Assembly: GCF_016909075.1 (NCBI RefSeq)
Contig: NZ_JAFBFC010000005.1
Location: forward strand, 124,001 to 188,000
Source of the DNA: Priestia iocasae
GTDB taxonomy: Bacteria; Bacillota; Bacilli; Bacillales; Bacillaceae_H
Direction of reading: 5' to 3'
Length of the DNA stretch: 64,000 nt
In this document: positions 11,092 to 22,587 of the stretch, in pieces
How the letters are laid out: every line of letters begins with the position of its first letter
How positions within the stretch are numbered: position 1 is the stretch's first letter
The notes under the pieces: model-generated
Told to the model about the DNA's origin: nothing
Databases searched by the model: none
What the model saw: the letters and a program-made list of their open reading frames with translations, nothing else
Position numbers and translations under genes: made by a program

Positions 11092-11643
11092 TTACTTATC
11101 TTCGTCTTCCTCTTCTTCATATTCTAGATCATCTTCTAATTCTTCATCTTCTAGATCATAATCTTCATCTTCATCTTCTTCAATTGACTCATCATCGAAA
11201 TCGTCCGCATCGATGCTTTCGAAATCTTCCTCTTCGTCATCGTCCTCATCTAGAGAATCTAAATCTTCATATTCTAAATCTTCTTCATCTAAATCATCAA
11301 AGTCTTCGATGTCCTCATCTACAACTTTCTTCGCTTTTTTCTTTTTAGGCTTAGCTGCTGGAAGTACTTCTTCATCAATTTGATCATACGGATACCAGCT
11401 ACGTAAACCCCAACGATTTTCTCCAACAGAAATGAAGCGACCATCAATGTTTAAGTCTGTATAGAACTGTGCAATTTTTGCTTTTACTTCTTCATCTGTT
11501 AGCTCTAAAATTGCTTTTACTTCATTCATAATTTCTTGAAAAGACATTGGTGTACGATCTGCTTTTTCTGAAAGAAGCGTGTAAGTTAGTCCAATCATAG
11601 ACATCTCTTTTAATTGCTCTTTTGAGTATTGTGCTAGACTCAA
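11092..11643 (-). CDS. rpoE: RNA polymerase delta subunit
   Basis: Delta subunit of Gram-positive RNA polymerase, which promotes core recycling and promoter selectivity. It has a folded N-terminal HARE-type domain (about 1-90) and a disordered tail from about residue 110 that is almost entirely D and E. A TTG start (MSLAQYSKEQLKEM, 183 residues) fits the AAAGGAT site best; a GTG three codons earlier lies directly against it. The pyrG promoter begins at its 3' end. Confidence 0.92.
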   Translation of the reverse strand: MSLAQYSKEQLKEMSMIGLTYTLLSEKADRTPMSFQEIMNEVKAILELTDEEVKAKIAQFYTDLNIDGRFISVGENRWGLRSWYPYDQIDEEVLPAAKPKKKKAKKVVDEDIEDFDDLDEEDLEYEDLDSLDEDDDEEEDFESIDADDFDDESIEEDEDEDYDLEDEELEDDLEYEEEEDEDK

Positions 11644-11794
11644 ATTAGGCACATCCTTTCTATGTATACATAAAATCTATTTCATGCGTTCATCATACGT
11701 GCAAAATGATGGAAATGAATAAATACATACCATTCATTATAAACAAATTCAATACATTTATGCTAGTGTTCCTTTTAAAAAACTATTTACAGAA

Positions 11795-11853
11795 CAAAAA
11801 TGCCTTGCCTATTCCATCCTGTTAAACCAATGGATAAATAGACAAGGTATTTT
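11795..11853 (-). terminator. Terminator after icmF
   Basis: A long imperfect stem (ATACCTTGTCTATT with AATAGGCAAGGCAT, including G-U pairs) is followed on the minus strand by TTTTTG. It closes the fatty-acid degradation operon. Confidence 0.75.
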
Positions 11854-11906
11854 GCTTAAAAAATCTCGTTGACCCTCGTTATAACTTAGGTGAAAATCAC
11901 TTCTAT

Positions 11907-14900
11907 TTACATGTTACGACGATATTGACCGCCTACTTCATAAAGAGCTCTTGTAATTTGACCAAGACTTGCCACTTTTACTGTTTCCATTAACTCTTCA
12001 AAAATGTTTCCATTTCTTCTTGCTACTGCTTTTAAATTTTCTAATGCTTGATCCAGTCTGTCACTATGCTTTTCTTGGAACTTTTGAAGTTGCTTGATTT
12101 GATATTCTTTTTCCTCGTTTGATGCACGAGCTAACTCAATTTCGTTCAGCTCTTCTTTTGAAGGAGGATTTGGATTTAAATACGTGTTCACACCAATAAT
12201 TGGTAGATCACCTGTATGCTTTTTCATCTCATAATGCATCGATTCGTCTTGAATCTTTCCTCGTTGATATTGCATCTCCATAGCGCCTAATACACCGCCA
12301 CGATCACTAATTCGCTCAAACTCTTGAAGAACCGCTTCTTCAACTAAATCTGTCAACTCTTCAATGATAAATGCCCCTTGAAGTGGATTTTCATTTTTTG
12401 TTAATCCATGCTCTTTTGTAATAATCATTTGAATCGCCATGGCACGACGAACAGATTCTTCAGTTGGAGTTGTAATAGCTTCATCGTATGCATTCGTATG
12501 AAGAGAGTTACAATTATCATGCAGCGCCATTAATGCCTGTAACGTTGTACGAATATCGTTAAAGTCGATCTCCTGAGCATGTAATGAGCGACCTGATGTT
12601 TGAACATGATACTTTAATTTTTGACTTCGTTCATTTGCTCCATATTTATCACGCATGACAACTGACCAAATCCGACGTGCTACACGACCAATGACACTAT
12701 ACTCTGGATCTAAGCCATTACTGAAGAAGAAAGAAAGGTTTGGTGCAAAGTCATCAATACTCATTCCTCGACTTAAGTAGTACTCTACATATGTGAATCC
12801 ATTTGCCAACGTAAAGGCTAACTGTGAAATTGGATTTGCCCCTGCTTCAGCAATATGATAACCAGAAATCGAAACAGAGTAATAGTTGCGTACCTGATTT
12901 TGAATGAAGTACTCTTGAATATCTCCCATCATTTTCAGCGCAAACTCCGTAGAGAAGATGCATGTATTTTGCCCTTGATCTTCTTTTAAAATATCTGCTT
13001 GAACCGTACCACGAACTTGCTCTAACGTATACGTCTTCACATTCGTATATTCCTCTAGCGTTAACATACGGCCTAATTCTTGCTCTTTCTTCTCTATTTG
13101 CTGACTAATTGCCGTATTCATGAACATCGCTAAAATGATTGGAGCAGGGCCGTTAATAGTCATGGAAACCGATGTAGATGGTGCACATAAATCAAAGCCG
13201 TTATAAAGCTTTTTCATATCTTCGAGTGAACAAACATTCACACCACTTTCACCAATCTTCCCAAAGATATCTGGACGATAATCTGGGTCTTCTCCGTAAA
13301 GAGTAACCGAATCAAATGCCGTGCTTAAGCGTTTTGCATCATCATCCTTTGATAAATAATGGAAGCGTCGATTTGTACGATCTGGCGTTCCTTCACCAGC
13401 GAACTGTCGCTTTGGATCTTCCCCTTCTCGTTTAAACGGGAATACACCTGCCGTAAACGGAAACGATCCAGGTACGTTCTCTTTATAAACCCATCGTAAA
13501 ATTTCTCCGTATTCCTTAAATCTCGGAAGCGCTACCTTTGGAATTGATAGACCTGATAACGTTTCAGTTCGTAGCACCGTGACGATTTCTTTGTCACGAA
13601 TCTTTGTAACTAATTTTTCTCCACTATAAGCCTGCTTCTTTTCATCCCACGTGTTTAGGATTTTCTTTGAGTGTTGCGTTAGCTTGCCTTCATATTGCTC
13701 TTTTACAGCTTCTAATGTTTCAAGCGTCGTCTCATCTGACACTTCTTCCATTGCACCTTCAAGCTGATAAAATTTACGAGCAATATGCACTTGATCTTCA
13801 GTTTGTTGATGATACGTACGAACAGTATCTGCAATTTCTCTTAGATATTGTTGCTTTTCATTTGGAATAATGATGTTTTGTTTTTCAACGGTTGCGGCTA
13901 CCTCTAACGTTGTTTGCCAATTCAACTCATACTTTTCATTCACACGATCTAATAGCTTTGCAAAGAACGTGTTTGTACCCACATCGTTAAACTGACTAGC
14001 AATCGTTCCATATACAGGCATTTCATCAATCTCTTGCTCAAATAGAACATGATTTCGTTGATATTGCTTTTGAACTTGACGCTTTGCATCTAACGAGCCT
14101 TTTTTCTCAAACTTGTTAATAACGATGAAGTCTGCGTAATCAATCATTTCAATTTTCTCTAATTGAGATGGTGCTCCAAACTCGCTTGTCATCACATAAA
14201 GAGACACATCTGAAATATCTTTAATTTGCGCATCTGCCTGCCCAATTCCACTTGTTTCAACAATTATTAAATCAAAGCCAGCTTTTCTAACAATTGAAAT
14301 CGCATCTTTAATCGCTGTAGATAGCTCTGTTCCTGATTGACGTGTAGCCAAGCTTCTCATATAGATGCGTGATGACGAAACAGAGTTCATACGAATGCGG
14401 TCACCAAGCAGAGCACCACCCGTTTTTTGCTTTGTTGGATCAACAGACAAAACGGCAATATTAATATCTTTTACTTCTGTTAAAAAGCGTCTTACGAGTT
14501 CATCTGTTAATGAACTTTTACCAGCTCCTCCTGTACCCGTAATCCCGATAACAGGTGCAACCTTATTCTCCTCATTCGCCTTTGTTCTAACTTCCTCTAA
14601 CGTTGCGGCATGCTCGTCGACTAGCTGATGAGCATTTTCAACTAAACTAATTAAGCGAGCAATTGACAAATGATTCGAAGGAGATAGCTGCTCTAAATCA
14701 CGTTCAACTTGATGCACTGTTGTAAAGTCGCATTCCTGAAGCATAACGTCAATCATTCCTTGTAAGCCTAGCTCTCTTCCATCTTCAGGCGAAAAAATAC
14801 GAGCAATTCCGTATTCATGAAGTTCATCAATTTCTCTCGGAATAATAACGCCTCCGCCACCACCATAGATACGAATATGAGAAGCGCCTCTTTCTTTTAA

Positions 14901-15149
14901 CAAATCATACATGTATTTAAAATATTCAACATGACCGCCTTGATACGAAGAAATCGCAATTCCTTGGACATCTTCTTGGATTGCTGCATTGACAATATCT
15001 TCAACTGAGCGGTTATGACCTAAGTGAATCACCTCTGCACCACCAGCTTGAAGAATGCGACGCATAATATTAATGGAAGCATCATGACCATCAAACAAAC
15101 TAGAAGCTGTCACAAAACGAACATGATTTTTCAACTTATACCCCGACAC
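11907..15149 (-). CDS. icmF: Fused isobutyryl-CoA mutase IcmF
   Basis: Adenosylcobalamin-dependent mutase that interconverts isobutyryl-CoA and n-butyryl-CoA (pivalyl/isovaleryl-CoA also in this family), fused to its own G-protein chaperone. Domain order over 1080 residues: B12-binding domain ([11 protein letters not shown]22 the cobalt ligand), MeaI-type GTPase (P-loop [12 protein letters not shown]), and the substrate-binding mutase TIM barrel ([20 protein letters not shown]). A GTG start eight bases after AAGGGGG is chosen; the longer frame overlaps the TetR gene. It sits 16 bp behind that gene, linking branched acyl-CoA isomerisation to beta-oxidation. No B12 riboswitch is seen. Confidence 0.93.
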   Translation of the reverse strand: MSGYKLKNHVRFVTASSLFDGHDASINIMRRILQAGGAEVIHLGHNRSVEDIVNAAIQEDVQGIAISSYQGGHVEYFKYMYDLLKERGASHIRIYGGGGGVIIPREIDELHEYGIARIFSPEDGRELGLQGMIDVMLQECDFTTVHQVERDLEQLSPSNHLSIARLISLVENAHQLVDEHAATLEEVRTKANEENKVAPVIGITGTGGAGKSSLTDELVRRFLTEVKDINIAVLSVDPTKQKTGGALLGDRIRMNSVSSSRIYMRSLATRQSGTELSTAIKDAISIVRKAGFDLIIVETSGIGQADAQIKDISDVSLYVMTSEFGAPSQLEKIEMIDYADFIVINKFEKKGSLDAKRQVQKQYQRNHVLFEQEIDEMPVYGTIASQFNDVGTNTFFAKLLDRVNEKYELNWQTTLEVAATVEKQNIIIPNEKQQYLREIADTVRTYHQQTEDQVHIARKFYQLEGAMEEVSDETTLETLEAVKEQYEGKLTQHSKKILNTWDEKKQAYSGEKLVTKIRDKEIVTVLRTETLSGLSIPKVALPRFKEYGEILRWVYKENVPGSFPFTAGVFPFKREGEDPKRQFAGEGTPDRTNRRFHYLSKDDDAKRLSTAFDSVTLYGEDPDYRPDIFGKIGESGVNVCSLEDMKKLYNGFDLCAPSTSVSMTINGPAPIILAMFMNTAISQQIEKKEQELGRMLTLEEYTNVKTYTLEQVRGTVQADILKEDQGQNTCIFSTEFALKMMGDIQEYFIQNQVRNYYSVSISGYHIAEAGANPISQLAFTLANGFTYVEYYLSRGMSIDDFAPNLSFFFSNGLDPEYSVIGRVARRIWSVVMRDKYGANERSQKLKYHVQTSGRSLHAQEIDFNDIRTTLQALMALHDNCNSLHTNAYDEAITTPTEESVRRAMAIQMIITKEHGLTKNENPLQGAFIIEELTDLVEEAVLQEFERISDRGGVLGAMEMQYQRGKIQDESMHYEMKKHTGDLPIIGVNTYLNPNPPSKEELNEIELARASNEEKEYQIKQLQKFQEKHSDRLDQALENLKAVARRNGNIFEELMETVKVASLGQITRALYEVGGQYRRNM

Positions 15150-15165
15150 GTAAAAATCCCCCTTG

Positions 15166-15798
15166 TTAATACGTAGTTTGACGTGAGAAATCTTGCAGTA
15201 AAAACTTAATTTGCATGTTTGTGTATTCTTCAAGGCTATATAGACGATGTAAGGCCCATCTCCTAAACGCCCACATTTGACCTTGAACAAAAATGTGATG
15301 AGCAAGCAATTGAATTTCTTTTTCGGTTAATGAACATTCATTGTTTAGGACACACCCTTGAATAATGGTTTCGAACATACTAACCATCTCAACTTCTTTT
15401 TTTAGTACATAAGGCAGTGCATCTTTTGACAATGACTTAACCTCTTGATACATGACCAGCACTTCATCTTGTAATTCATCTACTACTTTAAAGTAGTTTT
15501 CAATGGCTTTTTCCAAGCTTTTCACTGTATATTGCTCTGTATGAATGGCCTGTTCTAAGCGTTGGCGAACTTGGTCATAGATGCTGTCACAAACAAGGTA
15601 GAGGACATCCTCTTTCGTTTGAATATACTCGTATAGGGTACCAATGCTAAAACCTGAAGACTTCGCAATTTCTCTTGTCGTTGTGCGATGAAATCCTTTT
15701 TCCTTAAAAAGACTTACCGCCCCCTTGACCATTTCATTACGTCGCTTCTCTATTAAACGCTCATCTTTTACAGAGGCCGGTACTTCTCGTTTCTTCAA
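15166..15798 (-). CDS. TetR/AcrR family repressor of the acyl-CoA operon
   Basis: Likely acyl-CoA- or fatty-acid-responsive repressor of the operon that contains it. The helix-turn-helix covers about residues 20-65 ([35 protein letters not shown]); the rest is the helical ligand domain. The TTG start is chosen because GAGGTGGAGG precedes it; a GTG three codons upstream lacks a site. It resembles KstR2-like regulators more than B. subtilis FadR. Operators near fadF and mmgA are plausible targets (inference). Confidence 0.8.
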   Translation of the reverse strand: MKKREVPASVKDERLIEKRRNEMVKGAVSLFKEKGFHRTTTREIAKSSGFSIGTLYEYIQTKEDVLYLVCDSIYDQVRQRLEQAIHTEQYTVKSLEKAIENYFKVVDELQDEVLVMYQEVKSLSKDALPYVLKKEVEMVSMFETIIQGCVLNNECSLTEKEIQLLAHHIFVQGQMWAFRRWALHRLYSLEEYTNMQIKFLLQDFSRQTTY

Positions 15799-15826
15799 AC
15801 CCTCCACCTCATTTAACAGCTGAATT

Positions 15827-16966
15827 TTACTTTCCTAAATATCTTGAAATAACAAGACGTTGAATTTCTTGTGTTCCTTCATAAATTTGCGTAATTTTTG
15901 CATCACGCATAAAACGCTCGACCGGATAGTCTTTCGTATAGCCATAACCTCCAAAGACTTGAACCGCTTCTGTTGTGACTTTCATCGCTGCATCACCCGC
16001 ATATAGCTTAGACATAGCAGACTCTTTTCCATAAGGAAGCCCTTCTGATTCTAGCCAAGCTGCTTGGTACGTTAACAAGCGAGCTGCCTCAATACTTGTT
16101 GCCATGTCTGCTAATTTAAACGCGATACCTTGTTGAGCAATAATTGGCTTACCAAATTGATAGCGCTCTTTTGCGTAAGCAACCGCTGCATCTAGTGCAC
16201 CTTGGGCGATACCAACTGCTTGAGCAGCAATACCGTTGCGGCCACCGTCTAATGTCATCATCGCTACTTTAAATCCGTCACCTTCTTCACCTAATACGTT
16301 CTCTTTTGGAACACGGCACTCTTCAAACATGATTTCAGTTGTTGGTGAAGAGCGAATCCCTAGCTTGCTTTCCTTTTTACCAACCGAGAAGCCTGGCATA
16401 TCTTTATCAATAATAAAAGCAGTTGTTCCACGCTGCTTTTGATTTGGATCTGTTAAGGCAAACACCACGTAGAAATCAGCAATACCACCGTTTGTAATGA
16501 AGATTTTAGAGCCATTTAAAATATAATCATCGCCATCTTTTTTAGCCGTTGTGCGTAAGCCACCTGCATCTGAACCAGATCCTGGCTCTGTTAAACCGTA
16601 ACCGCCAATGCTTTTCCCTTGTGCCATTGGCTTTAAATATTTTTGCTTTTGTTCTTCTGTACCAAATTTGTAAATTGGCCAACCAGCTAGTGATGTATGT
16701 GCAGATAAGGTTACTCCCGTCGATGCACATACACGAGATAATTCTTCAACTGCGATACAATACGCTAAGTAATCGCTTCCAATTCCGCCGTATTCTTCTG
16801 GCCAAGGAATACCCGTTAGCCCTAGGTCTGCCATTTTATCAAAAATCTCACGATCGAATCGTTCTTCTTCATCACGCTCTGCAGCCGTTGGCTCTACTTC
16901 ATTTTTAGCAAAGTCTCTTACCATCTTGCGAATCATTTCATGCTCTTCTGATAATTTAAAATACAT
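15827..16966 (-). CDS. acdA: Acyl-CoA dehydrogenase
   Basis: FAD enzyme for the first oxidation of beta-oxidation. It is 379 residues from [15 protein letters not shown] (GGGGGATG upstream). Typical ACAD landmarks are [15 protein letters not shown] (FAD), the catalytic glutamate in [14 protein letters not shown] near the C terminus, and [19 protein letters not shown]. The chain-length preference cannot be read. It is a close paralogue of the upstream acyl-CoA dehydrogenase, from which it is separated by 16 bp, suggesting tandem duplication followed by specialisation. Confidence 0.92.
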   Translation of the reverse strand: MYFKLSEEHEMIRKMVRDFAKNEVEPTAAERDEEERFDREIFDKMADLGLTGIPWPEEYGGIGSDYLAYCIAVEELSRVCASTGVTLSAHTSLAGWPIYKFGTEEQKQKYLKPMAQGKSIGGYGLTEPGSGSDAGGLRTTAKKDGDDYILNGSKIFITNGGIADFYVVFALTDPNQKQRGTTAFIIDKDMPGFSVGKKESKLGIRSSPTTEIMFEECRVPKENVLGEEGDGFKVAMMTLDGGRNGIAAQAVGIAQGALDAAVAYAKERYQFGKPIIAQQGIAFKLADMATSIEAARLLTYQAAWLESEGLPYGKESAMSKLYAGDAAMKVTTEAVQVFGGYGYTKDYPVERFMRDAKITQIYEGTQEIQRLVISRYLGK

Positions 16967-16982
16967 CTCTTCATCCCCCGTC

Positions 16983-18110
16983 TTATAAATGCTTACTAAT
17001 GACAATTCGTTGAATCTCACTTGTACCTTCGTAAATTTCACAAACTTTTGCATCACGGAAATAGCGTTCAACTGGATAGTCTTTTGTGTAACCGTAGCCA
17101 CCAAGTACTTGAATGGCTTCTGTTGCGACCTGCATAGCTGTTTGAGAGGCAAATAATTTAGCCATCGATGCTTGTTTACCACAAGGTAGGTTATTTGCAC
17201 GTAAATACGCAGCTTGATAGGTTAATAGTTTAGCAGCCTCTACACTTGTTGCCATATCAGCTAACTTGAATGCGATACCTTGTTGCTTGGAGATTGGTTT
17301 ACCAAATTGATGTCGCTCCTCTGCATACTCAGTTGCCTTCATCAAAGCTGCCTCGGCAATCCCTAATGATTGTGCGGCAATCCCAATTCTTCCAACGTCT
17401 AAATTGGCCATCGCAATTTTAAATCCTTCGCCTTCGTCCCCTAAGCGATTTTCAATTGGAACACGCACATCTTCTAATGTAATCTGAACGGTCCTTGAGC
17501 CATATAAGCCCATTTTCTTTTCGTCTTTCCCAACGTGGAAACCAGGCATATCTTTTTCTACAATAAATGCAGTCACACCTTTGCTTCCTAGCTCTAGATT
17601 TGTCGTTGCAAACACGATATACGTGTCAGCTTCGCCTCCGTTTGTAATAAACACCTTTGATCCATTTAAAAGATACGTATTCCCATCTTTAGTTGCTCTC
17701 GTTTTCAAGCTTGCTGCATCCGATCCTGCTTGTGGCTCTGTTAAACAAAACGCCCCTAAATACTCACCAGTCGCTAGTTTAGGAATATATTTTTTCTTTT
17801 GCTCTTCTGTGCCGAAATAAAGAATGGGATTCGTTCCAACAGATGTATGAACAGATAGGATAACTCCCATCGTTGCACTTACTTTTGAAATTTCATGTAT
17901 CGCGATGATATAGGACAGAAAGTCCATTCCAGACCCGCCATACTCTTCTGAAATCGGAATCCCTAGTAATCCTAACGCTCCCATTTTCTTTAAGACTTCT
18001 CGCGGAAATTCTCCCTGTTCCATTTTTTCAACAAAGGGTTCAATCTCATTGCTTGCAAAGTCCCTTACCATGGCTTGCATCATCTTTTGCTCTTCTGTTA
18101 ATGGAATCAT
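16983..18110 (-). CDS. mmgC: Acyl-CoA dehydrogenase (MmgC-like)
   Basis: Second acyl-CoA dehydrogenase, 375 residues from [15 protein letters not shown], with AGGAGG before the ATG. FAD and substrate motifs are [31 protein letters not shown] (catalytic Glu) and [19 protein letters not shown]. It lies 18 bp behind the hydroxyacyl-CoA dehydrogenase gene. The symbol follows the mmgABC order of B. subtilis (thiolase, dehydrogenase, acyl-CoA dehydrogenase); short-chain or branched substrates are likely because icmF is in the same operon. Confidence 0.85.
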   Translation of the reverse strand: MIPLTEEQKMMQAMVRDFASNEIEPFVEKMEQGEFPREVLKKMGALGLLGIPISEEYGGSGMDFLSYIIAIHEISKVSATMGVILSVHTSVGTNPILYFGTEEQKKKYIPKLATGEYLGAFCLTEPQAGSDAASLKTRATKDGNTYLLNGSKVFITNGGEADTYIVFATTNLELGSKGVTAFIVEKDMPGFHVGKDEKKMGLYGSRTVQITLEDVRVPIENRLGDEGEGFKIAMANLDVGRIGIAAQSLGIAEAALMKATEYAEERHQFGKPISKQQGIAFKLADMATSVEAAKLLTYQAAYLRANNLPCGKQASMAKLFASQTAMQVATEAIQVLGGYGYTKDYPVERYFRDAKVCEIYEGTSEIQRIVISKHL

Positions 18111-18128
18111 GCTGTGCCTCCTAAGCAA

Positions 18129-18980
18129 TTATTCGTACACATAAAACCCTCTGCCTGTTTTCTTTCCTAGCCATCCAGCTTTTACATATTTTCGTAAAAG
18201 TGGACATGGTCTGTATTTGTCATCTCCAAATCCTTCATGAAGAGTTTCCATAATATAAAGGCATGTATCAAGCCCTATAAAGTCAGCAAGCGTTAATGGT
18301 CCCATCGGATGGTTCATTCCGAGTTTCATCACATCATCGATTGCTTCTTTTGTTGCTACCCCTTCGTATAACGTATAAATGGCTTCATTAATCATTGGCA
18401 TTAAAATTCGATTCGAAACAAATCCAGGAAAGTCATTAACCTCTACCGGAACTTTATTTAACACTTTTGTCGTTTCATAAATGACTTGATACACCTCTTC
18501 ACTTGTCGCTAACCCACGAATAATTTCTACTAGCTTCATAACAGGTACTGGGTTCATAAAGTGCATGCCAATAACTTGCTCTGGTCTTTTTGTTGCTGCT
18601 GCAATTTCTGTAATTGGTAATGAAGATGTATTAGACGCTAAGATCGTATGTTCAGGTGCTAACTCATCTAGCTTAGCGAATAGCTTTGTTTTCACATCCA
18701 TGTTTTCAACAATAGCTTCAACGACTAAATCCACGTCTTTTACTGCTTCTACTTCAACAGTTGGATGTAAGCGACTTAACGTTTGATCTCTCTCTTCACC
18801 TGAAAGCTTTCCTTTTTCCACTTGTCGATTTAAGTTCTTTTCAATTGTTTTCATGCCACGCTGTAAAAATGCTTCTTGCAAGTCTTGAAGCTTTACCTCA
18901 TACCCAGCCATTGCAAATACTTGTGCAATACCTGCCCCCATTTGTCCTGCTCCTATAACCATTACTTTTTTCATTTCCAT
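18129..18980 (-). CDS. mmgB: 3-hydroxybutyryl-CoA dehydrogenase
   Basis: NAD(P)-dependent oxidation of 3-hydroxyacyl-CoA to 3-ketoacyl-CoA, or the reverse in butyrate/PHB-type metabolism. It has 283 residues with an N-terminal Rossmann fold ([16 protein letters not shown]), the catalytic [15 protein letters not shown] and the C-terminal dimer domain ([12 protein letters not shown]). Three in-frame ATGs lie within 13 bases; the middle one is six bases from GGGGG and is preferred. Part of the mmgA-mmgB-mmgC-acdA-tetR-icmF unit. Confidence 0.92.
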   Translation of the reverse strand: MEMKKVMVIGAGQMGAGIAQVFAMAGYEVKLQDLQEAFLQRGMKTIEKNLNRQVEKGKLSGEERDQTLSRLHPTVEVEAVKDVDLVVEAIVENMDVKTKLFAKLDELAPEHTILASNTSSLPITEIAAATKRPEQVIGMHFMNPVPVMKLVEIIRGLATSEEVYQVIYETTKVLNKVPVEVNDFPGFVSNRILMPMINEAIYTLYEGVATKEAIDDVMKLGMNHPMGPLTLADFIGLDTCLYIMETLHEGFGDDKYRPCPLLRKYVKAGWLGKKTGRGFYVYE

Positions 18981-19001
18981 GTCCATCCCCCTGGTTCTCT
19001 A

Positions 19002-20183
19002 TTAATCTACTTGAATCATAATGGCATCGCCTTGGCCGCCACCACTACAAATTGAAGCAATTCCAATGCCGCCACCACGGCGTTTTAACTCATGGATAAG
19101 CGTGACAATGATTCTTGCACCACTCGCCCCAATTGGATGACCAAGTGCTACGGCACCACCGTTTACATTTACCTTTTCTTCTGGAATATCTGCTAATTTC
19201 ATACTAATAAGTGCCACGGCCGCAAACGCTTCGTTAATTTCAAAAAGATCAATATCTGCAACTGTTTTACCAGTCTTCTCTAATAGTTTTGTAATAACGA
19301 GTCCTGGCGTTTTCGGAAAATCTTTCGGCTCTCCTGCTAACGATGCATGACCTAAAATGGTTGCTAGCGGCTTTTTCCCCTCTTTGATTGCTCTTTCCTC
19401 GCTCATAAGAACAAGCGCGGCCGCTCCATCGTTTACCCCTGGCGCATTGCCTGCCGTGATGGTTCCAACTTGGCCGAATACAGGTCGTAGCGTAGACAGC
19501 TTTTCAATTGATGTGTCTTTCCTTGGTGCTTCGTCTCTTGAAACAGCAAGTGGTTCCCCTTTACGCTGTGGCACGTTCACCGTCACCATTTCATCTTCAA
19601 ACTTCCCTTGTTCATGAGCCGCTACCGTAAGTTGATGGCTACGAAATGCCCATTGGTCTTGTGCCTCTCTTGAAATGTCCATTTCGGTTGAAATTTCGTT
19701 TCCGTATGTACCCATTTGAACACCTGTAAAGCTACATGTTAAGCCATCATGAATCATCAAATCCTTCACGGCTGCATCGCCCATTCTTAATCCCCAACGA
19801 GCTTTTGGAAGAATATAAGGTGCATTACTCATGGACTCCATACCACCTGCTACAATCACTTCTTCATCTCCAGCTCGAATGATTTGATCAGCCATTGTGA
19901 CGCTACGAAGACCAGATGCACATACCTTATTAATGGTTTCCGTTTTCACCTGTGGAGGAAGGCCTGCGTAGTGACTAGCTTGATGAGAAGGGATTTGCCC
20001 TTGCCCTCCTTGTAAGACACAGCCCATTAGTACTTCCTCTACCTCTTCTTTTGCAACACCTGCCCGATTTAATGCCTCATCAATCGCAATCCCACCTAAT
20101 TCTGTAGCCTTTAACGAGCTTAAACTACCTCCGAGCTTTCCAAAAGGTGTACGCACACCGCTTAAAATCACTGTTCGACTCAT
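19002..20183 (-). CDS. mmgA: Acetyl-CoA acetyltransferase (thiolase)
   Basis: Thiolase that cleaves or forms acetoacetyl-CoA at the end of beta-oxidation. It has 393 residues from MSRTVILSGVRTPFG, with GGGGAGG before the ATG; the 59 codons upstream in the same frame include the operator region and are not coding. The nucleophile is in NKVCASGLRSV, the His in GHPIGASGARI and the second Cys in CSGGGQGDA. First gene of the operon after a 210-bp gap from fadF. Confidence 0.93.
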   Translation of the reverse strand: MSRTVILSGVRTPFGKLGGSLSSLKATELGGIAIDEALNRAGVAKEEVEEVLMGCVLQGGQGQIPSHQASHYAGLPPQVKTETINKVCASGLRSVTMADQIIRAGDEEVIVAGGMESMSNAPYILPKARWGLRMGDAAVKDLMIHDGLTCSFTGVQMGTYGNEISTEMDISREAQDQWAFRSHQLTVAAHEQGKFEDEMVTVNVPQRKGEPLAVSRDEAPRKDTSIEKLSTLRPVFGQVGTITAGNAPGVNDGAAALVLMSEERAIKEGKKPLATILGHASLAGEPKDFPKTPGLVITKLLEKTGKTVADIDLFEINEAFAAVALISMKLADIPEEKVNVNGGAVALGHPIGASGARIIVTLIHELKRRGGGIGIASICSGGGQGDAIMIQVD

Positions 20184-20217
20184 GTTCAATTCCTCCCCTA
20201 TTATTACTTGCTTCTTT

Positions 20218-20235
20218 TGACTGAACGCTCGCTCG
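20218..20235 (-). promoter_or_regulatory. FadR-like operator before mmgA
   Basis: The minus strand reads CGAGCGAGCGTTCAGTCA. Its right half, GAGCRTTCAGTCA, is shared with the fadF operator. It lies 35-52 bp upstream of the mmgA start, where a bound repressor would block a local promoter. No convincing -35/-10 pair was found for that promoter. Confidence 0.5.
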
Positions 20236-20393
20236 ACATAACCGAAAAACAAACGGACTGCCATAAAACGAGCGATAAACACTCCTTTTATGACAGCCCA
20301 TGAAAGCCCCTGCTTTGTAGAACCGGTTGATAGATGGGCAGAGGATTTCATAGGATACATTTCTTCTTGCCTTTCATACAGCTCTTTTATTCA

Positions 20394-22505
20394 TTACGAT
20401 ACTAATTCTTGTTGCGTACCAAATACCGCTTTTTCTAGTAGTTCTGCTACATCGTATGTGGACACTTGCTCTTCTACTTCTTTTGCTTTTGTTCCATCAC
20501 TTAACATCGTTAAGCAATAAGGACATCCAGCACTAATAACACTTGGACTTACAGCCAACGCTTGTTCCGTGCGGGCTACGTTAATGCGATTTCCTGTTGT
20601 TTCCTCCATCCACATTAAGCCACCACCTGCTCCACAGCACATTCCTGTTTCACGGTTACGCTCCATCTCTACTAATTTCACACCAGGAATTGATTTTAAG
20701 ATTTCTCGTGGTGGATCGTACACTTCGTTATAACGACCTAAATAGCAAGAATCATGGAACGTAATGGTTTCATTTACTTCAAACGTTGGTTTTAACTTTC
20801 CTTCTTTAACAAGCTGATCTAGTAGTTCAGTATGATGATAGACCTCTGCTTCTAACCCAAAATCTGGATACTCATTTTTGAAGATATTATAAGCATGCGG
20901 GTCAATCGTTACAATTTTCTTCACATCATTTTTAGCAAATTCTTCAATGTTTTTTGTTACAAGCTCCTGGAATAAGAATTCATTCCCAAGACGACGCGGT
21001 GTATCTCCAGAGTTCTTCTCTTTATTACCAAGGATGGCAAACTTCACACCCGCTTCGTTCAATAACTTCGCAAAGGATAACGCAATTTTTTGACTGCGGT
21101 TGTCGTAAGAACCCATTGATCCAACCCAGAATAGATATTCAAAGTCTTCTCCAGCTTTGCTCATTTCCTTTACAGTTGGAATTTGCACATCTTCACGTGC
21201 TTCACGCCATGTTTCACGCTCTTTACGGTTTAATCCCCATGGATTACCTTGACGCTCAATGTTTGTCATCGCACGCTGAGCATCTGCATCCATCTTTCCT
21301 TCTGTTAAAACAAGGAATCGTCGTAAATCAATAATTTTATCTACATGCTCATTCATAACTGGACATTGATCTTCACAGTTACGACACGTTGTACATGCCC
21401 AAATCTCTTCTTCCGTAATGACATCACCGATTAAAGAAGGATTGTATTCTGTTGTAGCAGCCGCCTCTACACTCCCGCTACCTGCAGCCATCATTGCAAG
21501 CTGATTGCCTTTTGTGTTAGAAAACGCGTAGGTTGGAACCCAAGGAGCTTTTGATGTAATAACGGCGCCTTTTTCTGTTAAGTGATCACGCAACTTAATA
21601 ATTAAGTCCATTGGAGATAATATTTTCCCTGTGCCTGTTGCTGGACACATGTTGGTACATCGTCCACATTCTACACAAGCATATAGGTCAATCAATTGTG
21701 GTTGAGTAAAGTCTTCAATTTTCCCAACACCAAATGACTCTTGAGATTCATCTTCAAAATCAATTTTTTCAAGTTTTCCTGGATTTGATAAACGAGTAAA
21801 AAAGACGTTTGCTGGACCTGCAATTAAATGTGCATGCTTAGACTGTGGCACGTACACTAAGAATGCAAGTAATACGAGTAAGTGAATCCACCATGATACG
21901 TAAAACAATGCGATAGCAACGGTTTGATTAATGCCACCTAATAAGAACGCAAACGCTGATGCGACAGGCTCTGTCCACGTTAAGCTATGTTCATGCCAGA
22001 TGAGTGACATGCCATTTCCAAATAAGACGGATAACATTAAAGAACCAATAAAGATCAGTACAAGTCCTGATTTAAAGCCTCTTTTTAGACGAACTAATTT
22101 TTCAATATAACGACGGTGAAATGCCCATATAACAGCAACTAAGATGGTAAGTGTGACAATCTCTTGGAAGAAGGTAAATGCAGGGTATAGCGGGCCTAGT
22201 GGTAAGTGAGCACCAGGAATAAGTCCTTTTAAAATAAAGTCAATGGCACCGAATTGAACAAGAATAAAGCCATAAAAAAACATCACATGCATAATGCCAC
22301 TTTTTTTATCTTTTAACAACTTTTTTTGTCCAAAAACGTTAACCCAAACTTTATCTAAACGCTCTTTAAATTTTTGATCAAACTCTACTTTTTTGCCTAG
22401 TCGAATATACGCAATACGTGTCTTAATTAGATACACAAACAAGGATAATGCGTAAGCGGTTACAAACAGAAACAAACCAAAGTTGATCCACAATAAAACA
22501 TCCAC
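20394..22505 (-). CDS. fadF: Iron-sulfur heterodisulfide-reductase-like oxidoreductase FadF
   Basis: Membrane FeS protein proposed to carry electrons from acyl-CoA dehydrogenation towards the quinone pool. The 703 residues include an N-terminal membrane part with about five helices, two 4Fe-4S motifs (CVECGRCTNMCPATG and CTTCRNCEDQCPVM) and two CCG domains (CYLGRYNEVYDPP, MCCGAGGGLMWMEE). GTG is chosen as start: AAAGGAG lies eight bases before it. Same place as B. subtilis fadF (ywjF). Its promoter spacer contains a palindromic operator. Confidence 0.9.
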   Translation of the reverse strand: MDVLLWINFGLFLFVTAYALSLFVYLIKTRIAYIRLGKKVEFDQKFKERLDKVWVNVFGQKKLLKDKKSGIMHVMFFYGFILVQFGAIDFILKGLIPGAHLPLGPLYPAFTFFQEIVTLTILVAVIWAFHRRYIEKLVRLKRGFKSGLVLIFIGSLMLSVLFGNGMSLIWHEHSLTWTEPVASAFAFLLGGINQTVAIALFYVSWWIHLLVLLAFLVYVPQSKHAHLIAGPANVFFTRLSNPGKLEKIDFEDESQESFGVGKIEDFTQPQLIDLYACVECGRCTNMCPATGTGKILSPMDLIIKLRDHLTEKGAVITSKAPWVPTYAFSNTKGNQLAMMAAGSGSVEAAATTEYNPSLIGDVITEEEIWACTTCRNCEDQCPVMNEHVDKIIDLRRFLVLTEGKMDADAQRAMTNIERQGNPWGLNRKERETWREAREDVQIPTVKEMSKAGEDFEYLFWVGSMGSYDNRSQKIALSFAKLLNEAGVKFAILGNKEKNSGDTPRRLGNEFLFQELVTKNIEEFAKNDVKKIVTIDPHAYNIFKNEYPDFGLEAEVYHHTELLDQLVKEGKLKPTFEVNETITFHDSCYLGRYNEVYDPPREILKSIPGVKLVEMERNRETGMCCGAGGGLMWMEETTGNRINVARTEQALAVSPSVISAGCPYCLTMLSDGTKAKEVEEQVSTYDVAELLEKAVFGTQQELVS

Positions 22506-22549
22506 GCTGAAAACTCCTTTCATCCTCATTATAGTCGGCTCATAGGTGT

Positions 22550-22577
22550 TTGACTATAATAAATTTTCAGATAATAT
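22550..22577 (+). promoter_or_regulatory. Candidate sigma-A promoter of cls
   Basis: TTGACT (22550-22555), a 16-bp spacer and TAATAT (22572-22577) on the plus strand. The expected start, near 22584, puts the FadR-like operator in the early leader of cls, so the same repressor could affect both divergent genes. Confidence 0.45.
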
Positions 22578-22587
22578 CGTTAGTTTT

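Noticed and set aside
10989-11348. Long leucine/histidine-rich open frame antisense to the end of rpoE.
   Set aside because: It is the mirror of the GAA/GAT-rich acidic tail of delta and has no ribosome binding site.
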